Part shown: positions 25,360 to 64,000 of the stretch, piece after piece
Layout of the letters: each line of letters starts with the position of its first letter
How positions within the stretch are numbered: position 1 is the stretch's first letter
Assembly: GCA_020002185.1 (NCBI GenBank)
Contig: CM034544.1
Coordinates: forward strand, 35,230,483 to 35,294,482
Origin: Paraescarpia echinospica
Lineage: Eukaryota > Annelida > Polychaeta > Sabellida > Siboglinidae
Length of the DNA: 64,000 nucleotides
Reading direction: 5' to 3'
Notes under the pieces: model-generated
Databases searched by the model: none
What the model was told of the DNA's origin: nothing
The model's input: the letters and a program-made list of their open reading frames with translations, nothing else
Translations under genes and position numbers: made by a program

Positions 25360-26640
25360 CACCTTCACTTTAGCAACGTGACAATGAAAAGGTGATAGTT
25401 CTGCTGAACCACAACATTAAAGAGACGCTTTATCGATAAACGTCATTATGGACCAGTTATGGATTGACTGGCTACTGTTTTTATTGCGCCAGTTGTGAAA
25501 GTTCCATTATTGTTAATGCAAGGCGAAACTGGGTGTAAACATCCGTATTCATTTTCGCTACTTTCATTACTAAGATGGTTCTACCAGCGACTGTTTTTAT
25601 GTCTGCATATATCACTCATGTTCTATTGATTATGCGTGTGGCGGCTCTATCGAAGGAATTTTGTATCGCATGGAATTAACTTCTTGTCTTTATGTATTCC
25701 TGTTTCTTGTGGAAATGTTCCGCGTGGCTACAAGCGCATTCACCCTTCATATTAAACAACATAGGGTTCGTAGAAATTGTGGAATTGTTACATATACGCC
25801 CCTTACTGTCCCTGTTTCTCCATGTGCAAGAATGTGTTTTCTTACGCCCCGAAAACATACGCCAGCCTTACGAGGTAATACCTTATGAAGAGACGACATT
25901 TAGCACCCTGTGCCTGGCGTATATTAAAACCGATGTTTTCGGCCTGTTTGTGGAAATGTTTATGTCACTAATAAGTCCACGTTACTACACCATAACAGTC
26001 TGCTCTGCACTTCTCGTTAGATTTCGAAGGTAAAATTTATTCGATACGGTGGCGGGTCCGGTCAGTAGATATTCCAAAATCAAACCATTTATAAATATCA
26101 TAGACCTATTAGAAAGGGCCTTGCAACGAGCAATAAATATAATCTCGGGTGAAATGTCCGGCAATGGTGAATAGTAGGTGTACTTTTTGTACTGCGTGTT
26201 CTTTATGGAACTGGTCGTAATTTGTGAAACAGAGTTCTGTAGTACAAAGAACAGGGTCACAGACGATACATTTACTGGGCATCCGGTCGGCTAAATCATG
26301 AGTGTTGGGTTGGAAAGAGTACAAATAAATCGCTAGAATGGCGAGTGCGTGACAACGGTTTTGGTGGCGGCGGCGGTGGTAAGGGTGACCGTGGCGGTGG
26401 AGGTGATTTCTCGCATATAGCCTATTGTGCCCCCACAACGTAACACGAGTAATTAATATATGACTAAATGTCACCGTTTGTAGCCACACTAGATAATACG
26501 TACGCCACTGCGTGTTTACACCACACCACAAACCACCGCCAGAATTCGTTCGCCGTTATATTGCAGCCACTGAATAAACATTTTGTGAAGTAAATGATAT
26601 TATTACTAGCACAAAGGCCCATATCCCGTGTCGGTGTGCG
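25360..26640. other. Intergenic, no gene recognised
   Basis: Several overlapping short frames on both strands without recognisable motifs or exon signals; a ggcggcggcggtgg patch occurs near 26360-26405. Confidence 0.55.
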
Positions 26641-26649
26641 TGCGTGCGA

Positions 26650-27512
<863 letters not shown>

Positions 27513-28020
27513 GCACACGGAAACGGAGACGGAGACTGAGATGGAGACGAATAGACAGAATACAGACCAAAATATAGGGAGATATTGATTTATGGATAGA
27601 GGGATTTAGGGGAGAAGTATAGGAGAGGAAGAGAAAAAACAGATAGACAGAGGAGCAGAGAGGCGGAAAATATGAGGACGGGTCATTATATATTTATTTT
27701 AAGGGTGCATGCGAGCGCGCGTGTGTGTGTGTATGCATGTGAGCACGTATGTGCGTGAGTGCGTGCGTGTCTGAGTGCTTGCTTGCAGGCGGGCGTGTTT
27801 GTGTGTATGTGCATCTGTGCTTTTTCCTGCGAATCTGAACGTGTGCGCGCGCTTGCACGACACATGTTTGTGCGCGCGAATGAATGTATGCATGTTTATG
27901 AATTTGCCCATTCTCTTCACACCAGCTCCTAACAATATAACGTGTTATTTGTTTGATATACTAATCGAGGTATCCAACCGGGGAAGTTTTACACCGACAC
28001 CAATGATGCCACTAGCTTAA
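27513..28020. other. Spacer with GT/GCG-rich patch
   Basis: Purine-rich to 27690, then a degenerate alternating GT/GC patch (27715-27890). No gene recognised. Confidence 0.6.
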
Positions 28021-30420
28021 TTGACGAAGGTACGATATATGTTATTTATGTATGGCTGTGCACTCTACTTCACTGATCAATCACCGTCACAAGTAGCCGC
28101 TATAAAGTGTTGACTCCGTCCCGTTGAAAGCGAATATTTATTGACAAAGTTCTGGACATTTCGAATACTGAAATAAAGACGTATGCGCCTTGCTGACAAC
28201 GTCGATGTATCACTAACCTAGGTAACACTTCGAACTCCGGTGCTAAGATGCGTAAATCAATACAATACATTGGTTTCCGCGTAGCGAATTTAATAGGCAA
28301 TTGCCAGTTCGTTGTTCAAATAAACCACATCAACACTTTGTCGATTGATTTGTATATCTTCGCGACGTTCGGCATTAGCCAATGTAAATAGACCGCTGGC
28401 CATTTCACGGTCGGTTAACGGAACCACGACTAACCAGTTTACATTAGAATAGATAACGTTTAGACAGCACAAATTGGTTCGAATAAATCTCAACACTCAA
28501 TGGAATCGGCTTAATAAAACTGGCTGTACCCATGAAATCGCTTCGGACTAAAACAATGTAATTTAGCGGTTGATTCACGCGTAGCCAAAGTTAGACAGAC
28601 TTGTGGCTGTTTGCGGTCGGTCAAGGAAACGGGCGTCTGGGCGCTTTCGGCCATTCAAAGTCTGAAGGTTTAAAGTTGTTCGAGCAGCCACCTCAAATAC
28701 GTCATTTACAACGAAGTACATGCGGCTCACTTAAACAACTCCGAAAAATAATAACAATACAAGTGCATAATTTCCTATAGAGTAAGGTTTGATGATTTCA
28801 ATTATTTTAACAATAATTTTTGACAAAATCTAAGAGAGTAAACAAATGTACTTAGATTAGTATCTTGCAAATAGTTACAGTTACGTACGATATACCAATT
28901 ACAGTACATGTTATACGTAAATTAACATAAGTAACACATTCACACCGTGTAAAGTCAGTTGCCACGGCAAGAATGCTGCGAACATTAGACAATATAGTTT
29001 GATAAATGCAATTCATGTTTTTGTTTACACTACTACGCAGAATACTCTCTTGAACACCACTGCAATGATTTTCACTGAGTTCCCCTCCTTTAAAAATCTC
29101 ATTGATTTGCGTTTCACACATAATATGTTTTTTCTCTAAAAAACGGCACGTTTGCCGAGGACCAATTGTATAGGGAGATAGACATATCGGTGTAGGAGTG
29201 TATTCATCTTAATTTCAAAACACCATAGAGTGTTTTGAACTACATTTAAAAACCCATATATCGATATTATATCATTTGAACTTCGCGTCTCAACCCATAC
29301 ATAACGAAAACACAATGTCATACGGACAAATAACGAATAATTATAATAAACGAATAACGAATAATAATAATTATATAATTGGAAGAAAATTCATAACATG
29401 TTAGTATAATAAAACAAACTATTATGTAGATTTTAATATACATTATCAGTTATGGAATTCGGCACTGAGTGTGTTGAATTTAAGGTCAAAACACTCTAGT
29501 GTTTCGATTCTAGGTTCAAAACAAACAATACCGAACCTTTTTAGAGGTAGAATGTGTTGAACTTACTATACCGGTGCTATGAATATCCGGTCCACTATTT
29601 CGCTATCATCATCGATATATTTAGCTTCTCACACAAATCGGTCCTCACTTAAGCAGCTTTTTGGTGACCTTTCCGGCGATAAGTGTTCTCGATTAAGTGT
29701 GTTTGAATTGCTTTGTGATTTTATATGAACCTTGTTGAGCAATTAATACATACTCTTGCTACACGAAACAACAACAATGGACGTGATACACAGCAGAGGG
29801 TTTTGTTTGTGGAACACAGTGAAGTTTTACAATAGTACCGGCTGACGTACGCGAGGCTGTTTCAACAACGCCATCGCTGGAATCTTTACATAGTGAATTG
29901 AAAGGACTAGTGTTGATATGACGTCAACAAGTTGCCAAAGTGTCCATACATTGTCAAAGCAGTTATTTGGGTTCTACGTTCTAAAAATGTCTAATGAATT
30001 CTAAGAAATGGCAGGAATGATAACATTGTCAGCAAAATACATGTTCACGTGAAACAGACAGGCACAGTGCACAGAGGACATTCATCAAAAGGAATGAATG
30101 AATAAACTAGTTAATTTGTTTGTTTACACAAACAAATATATATTATATATAATTGGTAAGAACATAATTAAACTGTAGGTTAACTAAGCAGATAATAATT
30201 GCCAAAAACGCATCAGTGAAATCAAATAGTAATGGAGTGGATTATAATCCATGTATTTTCATTACCTTGTTCAGCAGTAATATCAACAGCTTGTGGTTCA
30301 TTACTAGATTTACCAAAACCTAGACAACGAGAACTAACTAGGATGACTAGAACAACAACTAGCTAAACAAACTAGAAAAAAATAGCTAAAACTAAAATTA
30401 GTTGGAAAGATAGCCATACA
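28021..30420. other. Intergenic, no gene recognised
   Basis: A/T-rich sequence; includes cgaataa-type triplets (29328-29360) and a gtgtttcg/aaaacactc inverted motif pair near 29210-29520. No exon chain or RNA gene seen. Confidence 0.6.
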
Positions 30421-30695
30421 TCGTGGCAACCCGGGTTCGACTACTATGCTACCGTGTCGAACCTTGGGCAGGTTTGTTCACTCTACATTTCTCCAGGTCA
30501 CTCAGCTGTATGAATGAGTACGTGGCTATAGCCAAAGGTGGATGTTTGTGTACGAATAGTCTTCGCGCATTAATTTCAGCGAGGCTGAACACTTTCCAGA
30601 GACGTCGAGAAGAGCAGATCTGCCAGAGTGTAAATCGTCTTGAGCAGTCCTAAGACTGGATACTACGCTATGTAAGAACTCACCTTTACTTTGAC
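30421..30695 (+). mobile_element. tRNA-derived SINE, A-box end truncated
   Basis: Begins just before the B-box-like gggttcgactac and runs through cgtgtcgaaccttgggcag, agtacgtggctatagcc, attcgcgc-type block, cagatctgccagagtgta, and ends cgctatgtaagaactcacct. Same order as the complete copy at 55737-56035. Confidence 0.8.
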
Positions 30696-32450
30696 CATGA
30701 CGTCATGTGCCGTGATATCCATCCCTGATTTGATGTTTCTCCTTGTGATTTTTCATTTTCATCTGACACGTTTGCCGATTAATTATCCCTCGATGGATTC
30801 CTGCTTGCGTGTGACGGATCCAAACACATTTGTAATTTGTATTTCTTTGAATAATTGATTTCCTAATCCTGTCCACTCTCTTACGCAAATGTTCACTTAT
30901 CAATATACATTCATATGAAGTGACAAAACATTGATACGAATAGAACAATAGCAAGTTGATAACATATTTACAACTAAATTATACAAGTTAAGTGATTTAA
31001 CGGAATCAGCCAACACTATAATTATCACAAAAGCAATGCATCTGTCACTAAATAATTATACCTAAATCAGTTGCGTTAAAACCAAGCGGTCTGAACACCA
31101 TTTGTTAACATAACGTTCGTATAAACACTATTTGTTCCAGCCCTCGAAATTGCTTTCAATAAAGCCGAAAAGTGTACGTAGTTTCATTATTTTGACCACG
31201 AGATGATGACATTGTAAACACATTTTTCACATTATAAACACGCTGTATTCATAATACAGCGGAGGTGGGTTTACAAGACCCATCGATGTTCACGGCAATT
31301 GATTCGGCGAACTTCCTACTAATGATTATCACCCCTGGTTGATTCCGGTTAACGTAACAGACAATTTTGCTTAAATATACTGTCCATGGTTCCAATAGGC
31401 ACTCAGTCGTTATTTAGATCCACGTTGATTACATAGGGGTTTGAGGTGTGTTCGATTCGTACGAGGATTTACTATAGATGCCCCACTGTCGTTACAATAG
31501 ACAACTTCGTAAATTACCTCGATAAGCCCAGAGATAGACTTGGGTATAATGTATTCAATTCATATGTCCGCAGGCTACACTTGAGAAATCCGCAATTAAT
31601 TTCCATAGACAGTTTTAAAGCCTAAATTTAGATTGCCTTCGAAATGTATTTTTTGAAATGTTTTGCAAGGTCTGTCTCTGTTGTTCCACTCCCAATTATC
31701 GTAGTATGACATCACAGAGTACGCAATAAACTGGGTATAGGAAACCAATCCATTACAACTCCTTTTAGCCCATCGCGAATCCTGTTCCGCGGTGTCCAAA
31801 TAGGTAGTGTATGAATACTAGATACATTAATATCGGCAGTCTGTTGAATAAAAAAGTGTTTACTTGTGTTTGATTAATTGGTCGTAATAATTGGCACTGG
31901 TCACTACACCTGGTAATTTGTCAGTGTCAATAATATTATTGACAGGGAACTTCTCCGTCATGTGGTTTTCGAGACCCCTTTCACGTGATTATTAATAATT
32001 GTACGGCGATTTCACTTAGAAAACTTTTCTCAGACGAGCTACGATATTGATCTAGATATTGGGTAGGTTTGCTTTTTATAAAATTTATTTTTAATGTGAT
32101 AAACAATAACCGATTTGAGGAGGCTCCTTTAATAAAAGAATGTCTTCTTAATAACGGAACCTCCTCAATTCAACATATAAATCACGGCATGCAAATGACC
32201 AATTGAAAGCACCTGATTGGAATGCTTCGTCACTGGCAGTCGGTATATCATATTTGACGTTGATCACCTGTACTCACCGACCAATGATCTTATTCATGGG
32301 AGGAATCCTCGTGGGGCACGTAGCGTGGTGCAATGTGACGATTCCGCCGAATCAAAGATGTAATTTCTGTTAATCAGCCGTGCGTGACGGCCACGCCCCC
32401 AAAGTCCATACGGCTGTTGACACCTCAACAAAGACGGGCGTCAATCGAGT
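30696..32450. other. Upstream region of the CILP-like gene
   Basis: No gene recognised. A stem of 13 bases occurs at 32115-32127 (ttgaggaggctcc) and 32156-32168 (ggaacctcctcaa), about 400 bp upstream of the first coding exon. No convincing TATA box or initiator could be fixed. Confidence 0.5.
32115..32168. repeat. Inverted repeat upstream of CILP-like gene
   Basis: 13-base arms ttgaggaggctcc and ggaacctcctcaa with one mismatch and a 28-base spacer. Function unknown. Confidence 0.6.
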
Positions 32451-32576
32451 GGCGTTCATATAGCTCAGTTGGGCCGCAGGAGACGGCAGAACCGTGAGGA
32501 CAAGCGAGGACCAACATCTTAAACAGGAGAGTGTTTTTTACTACAATCTGTGACCGTGCGTGCAACTTAGGTCATA

Positions 32577-60191
<27,615 letters not shown>

Positions 60192-61050
60192 AAACTGACG
60201 CTCGTGGAAAAATTGTCTGATGGGAGGAAGACGGCAAACGATAACGACTGTGTCAAGTAGTTACTGGCGTAGTATGTGTGACTCTGTGCCTACATCAACC
60301 CGTTCGTCTGTTTGTTTGTATTCTTTTCCTCCCTCTTTGTTCTGTTTTCTTTCTTTTCCCTGGCTTTAGAACGTCTCTCGATCATTTCCCGTACAATTAT
60401 CTTTTCGCTCTCAGTAATTCTCTCTCCACCTCCTCCTCCTGCTCCCCCTTCCTTTTCTCCGTCCTCTGTCTCTTTTTCTTTCATCTTATATCTTTGTTTG
60501 TATCGCTTTCTATCGCATATAAACGCGTCATTGTCCTGTGTAGAAGCATTTATTTTAGCCGCAGCTTTATTGTATGCTAACGGACACTTACTGGTACATT
60601 TACGACAGTTGATGCGACAACCAATATTAGAATGTATACTTACTGCACACGTGCATATCTGGTAATATTGCGTTAACATTGCTTTAATAGTAAGGTAACA
60701 TTTAATCTATATCGATATCACACTACATTGAGGTGTACTGATATTAACATAATTCACAATACCTTTCATAATAATTAATCCACTATGCAGTATACTGGCT
60801 GAATTTGTGAGCAAAGTTGCCAATGTCATAGGAAAATGTGACGATGACAATGCGCTTTATTTATGTTGTTTATGAATGTCATGCACGTTAAAGCAAACGA
60901 AAACGATAGAACGAAATTAAACCAAGGCAAAATTGTACAACGGTGTAATTAAATTAACATGGTGCGTTTACTTTTAATTGTTGATTGATGCATACTTTAA
61001 AAGTTGCTGTTATTGTTATTTAAATAAAATACGAAAGATGAGTTGAAATG
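60192..61050 (+). other. Probable 3' UTR of the CILP-like gene
   Basis: No acceptor-bounded exon follows the stop. The first clear polyadenylation signal AATAAA lies at 61023-61028. A CT-rich stretch occupies 60320-60500. The opposing open frames at 60290-60680 look like chance frames. Confidence 0.5.
61023..61028 (+). terminator. Polyadenylation signal AATAAA
   Basis: Canonical hexamer 830 bp after the stop codon; cleavage would fall near 61045. No experimental support. Confidence 0.4.
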
Positions 61051-62690
61051 TTTTGACGAAATCACGCTGTGTCTGACTTTAATTTATGAACTCAGTTATT
61101 CTGGTGTGATTGAAAGCCATTTGTGTACATTTTACATCACTGGAGTTCGTGATAGTGACGATTTCGATAGGAATATATAGTCTAGAACAGCGAAGAGTTT
61201 ACTTACTTAAACGTTATTTAAATACAACATACAGGATCATGATGCTCGCTTTCAACACTAGTTGACCAGGCAACCCGGCTATTGTTACGACCATTCCACG
61301 CATATCATCACAGGATATAAATACGAAGGAGTTTTATTTAATATTCTGCAGCACGGTTTAGAAAAACAACAAAGGTGTTATCAAAATAAATATTAAAAAT
61401 AATACGTTTCGTAAAAAGACGCCGGCTGCGTACATTATTTTACCAGAATATACGAACTGGCTTCGCTATATGAAAACTTATAATTTCGTTGAGTAAATTA
61501 CTTTTTTTCTTCAGATTAAGCAATACAAATTGTTCTATGACGTACGATGATAGTCTTATTATTTAACATTGTCTACATGTATCGTCTTACATCGTAACAA
61601 TAGCTATGGCTATCCTGCTGTCTTGGTGTACAATTTGACAAGTGGTGTTTAATTGAAATGGTCTGTATAGACTGGCATTTCACAATAAAGTGCACCATTC
61701 AAACTATCTGTTGTTACTGATTTTGTAATGTTAAGATCTTCCTCTCGGGATAACAATGAGTAATCATGCCGATAGTGGCAGCACATAATGCATACGATCA
61801 ATCAAATCACAAACGAACCTGGTATCGCAAGAAATTCAAACATTTAAATTGTCACAACTGACAACAACACACCACACATTTTCACTGGAAATTAAAATGT
61901 GATTCATGGAACCGTACCGTAAGATAACTGCTTGTTCCGCTATCATGACTAGTGCTTGTATTACGACGGGATACCGCTCAATAACACTTTCTGACCCTCG
62001 TTTCGAACCAAAACCTGTCTTTGTAAACATTCTATGAATGCATCGAAAGGGCCGGTTCTTGCGGGTAAACAACGCCAGTGACGTCACATTTAGGCATACC
62101 GTAAAGTACGCCAGAAATATGCATATTCGAAGAAGGCCAGTTGCATAGCGACTAATGTGGAAGTATTAATTTATTAAGTTCTTATTATTTCTTATATTAC
62201 GGAAATGTAAATACAAAGCAGGCTGTAACATAACATGAATTCAAGCAATATGGGGTTTTTATTCCCTTTAACATAACCTTTCATGTAATTCTTTAAAAAA
62301 GTCCACTCTGACACGCTGTTCACTAGCTCGTAAGTCCCTCAAAGTGAAACAATGTTGATTGATGTGGGGTGTCTACAGTATAACGAAAGAATGAAACACA
62401 GAAATAAAAACAAAGATGAAAGTACGTGTTTTTGCTATATGACACCAGAGCGATCTGGGGCAAGGATCTCCGATTATGTTTCACAACCCAATTCCCACCA
62501 ATCGCCTCTATCAACTACCAGTTCATGAGTTCCTATAGTAATATCATTTATTAGGACCATATTTCCACCTCCCACCGCCGCAGCGTTGGTCATTGCTCAA
62601 GTGTCTTGACACATTCAGTCTAGCAGTGACTTTCAGAGGGATTTCAAATTTAAATGATACGAGAAACAAAAGCGTAAGTTCTTATTTAAA
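61051..62690. other. Intergenic, no gene recognised
   Basis: No exon chain, RNA gene or repeat family recognised on either strand. Confidence 0.6.
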
Positions 62691-62724
62691 GCTGTATCAA
62701 GTTATTTGGACAGCTTAGAGCACT

Positions 62725-62860
62725 TTTGACTACAGTATCTGGCAGAAATGTTCAATTCCACACCACCTCGACTTTTGTGGGGAACATTCAGCCACTCTGC
62801 AATTACTACACGAAGACTATTCGTATACAAATATCCACACTGTTCAATCGGCTACACATT
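62725..62860 (-). mobile_element. SINE fragment, diverged
   Basis: Blocks tctggcagaaatgttcaatt, gggaacattcagccactctg, caattactacacgaagacta and ttcgtatacaaatatccaca match the middle of the common SINE family in reverse orientation. No tRNA head. Confidence 0.55.
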
Positions 62861-64000
62861 TGTGATGCATAGAGGGTCTTCGAGGAAAACAAGATGAATG
62901 TGCAGTTTCCTATTCAAATCATCCTCGCAAGCCAGGGCTGTTTGCCATGCACAACTTGCTCTGGCAGATCTCCTACGCGAAGTGCGGAAGTCAGCTGAGT
63001 CAAACTAGTAATTGACTTCGCCAATCGCGACTACGTCACCCATGAGAACAGCGCAAATACCCACCCCAATTTGAAGACGGATAATCGCCTTCTGGGAATC
63101 CCAGTATTGTGTATTCGAATACTTGCTTTTACTTCCTAAACATTGCATGTAACACGAACCTCGGTTGGTTGAAATGAGTTTTATTATGACCACCACACAT
63201 GCCGCCAATCACTGATATAGTGAGCGATTTCATAGGCTGAGCTTAAATTCAGAGTTTCGCAAAGTGATCAACCAGGGGGTATTGACCCCTGGCGCGCGAG
63301 GATGATTCAAATCGAAACACTTTTCTGATATATTATTGAACGCATTCTCCCCCGTCGTCGGCAAGTAGATTGGGCTGTTCAATGGGCCGCACTTGGTGAC
63401 ATACCTGACAAGTTTATCAGAATTTCGTATTGATTTGTGAACTGAGATGCTGTGATGTAAAGAACGCGGCGTCGGAGATAACGCCTCGACCATTGTAGAG
63501 CTCTTCCTTGGTAGATCTGCAAATCGACTACCAATTCCACGGTGAGACGATGGTTTAAGTATTGAACAAGACGAACAGTAGTTGGCAGTAATGGGAAGAA
63601 CATGATGATTTATGAGCAATATAGATAAAGGGGAACAAACCCGGGATTTCCCTACAACTTTGCTTGATCGAAGTCACAATTCAAAAGCAACATTGACAAC
63701 ATGTCTGTTTTTGGTTGGCAATGAACATTTAGAGCAAACATTACCCTGCGCTGCGATACGTTAGAAATATGGAGGAGGCTATAGCCCATCAATGGCACAA
63801 ACCCGCACCTCCATTGAGGCTTACAAAAATCTTTAATTGCAACCCCCGTGAGGCACACCAAGAACCTCAAACCGAACCCATTTGAGGCTAAGCAAGATTA
63901 CTGGATATATTATGAAAGATAAATTTGTGCCCTTGTCCTTCCTGTTCTCAAGTCCATGATAAACCACCTTTCTCTACGAGGGAACTGAAATGGCATCGTG
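62861..64000. other. Intergenic, no gene recognised
   Basis: A 129-residue minus-strand frame (63230-63619) and overlapping shorter frames have no motif I recognise and no exon signals that chain. Confidence 0.5.

Noticed and set aside
32450..32576. TATA box for the CILP-like gene
   Set aside because: Several A/T-rich hexamers upstream but none at a defensible distance from a known start site; no transcription start can be fixed.
63230..63619. 129-residue minus-strand frame as a gene
   Set aside because: No recognised motif, no signal peptide, no chaining exons; similar-length chance frames occur elsewhere in the window.

Overview
The window is nuclear DNA of an invertebrate animal. Genes are split by GT-AG introns. 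About half of the intergenic and intronic space is simple repeats, minisatellites, non-LTR retrotransposon fragments, a Penelope-like fragment, DNA transposon remnants and a tRNA-derived SINE family. A secreted cartilage-intermediate-layer-protein-like (CILP-like) gene with a chitin-binding domain, together with this repeat content, suggests a marine lophotrochozoan, possibly a mollusc. That placement is inference; no ribosomal or mitochondrial marker is present.

Layout. Bases 1-180 look like the 3' tail of a LINE. At 3452-7897 (minus) lies a multi-exon gene of the DUF4806 type: two N-terminal exons (with one in-frame stop) and six C-terminal exons whose splice phases fit without exception. 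Directly upstream on the same strand (8060-9720) is a decayed transposase gene, so the pair may be the two genes of one DNA transposon. From 9.9 to 31 kb no host gene was found. That stretch holds RT fragments, a LINE inserted into a 48-bp minisatellite (16.06-19.2 kb), a deleted Rex1-like LINE (20.7-21.8 kb), a 19-copy 49-bp minisatellite (22.2-23.1 kb), a LINE C-terminus (25.0-25.4 kb), a very large compound microsatellite (26.65-27.5 kb) and several SINE copies.

The main gene runs from 32577 to 60191 (+). I could join 18 exons with consistent phases from a start codon with signal peptide to a stop: 3063 coding bases, 1021 residues. The predicted product has, in order: signal peptide, chitin-binding type-2 (peritrophin-A/CBM14) domain, thrombospondin type-1 domain, carboxypeptidase-regulatory-like beta-sandwich, an Ig domain split over two exons, a cysteine-rich region and a long CILP-type C-terminal half. 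Its 10-kb first intron contains a Penelope-like fragment, another LINE fragment, a 57-bp tandem repeat and SINEs. The Ig-domain intron carries an uninterrupted (TTC)n tract of about 1.28 kb. After the 3' UTR (to about 61.05 kb) no further gene was recognised up to 64 kb.

Most interesting: the chitin-binding/TSP1/CILP architecture; the roughly 427-unit intronic TTC tract that appears to be a LINE tail; two SINEs abutting 3' splice sites of the same gene; a 21-bp piece of the DUF4806 gene copied into the frameshift point of the neighbouring transposase; and the LINE-in-minisatellite insertion.
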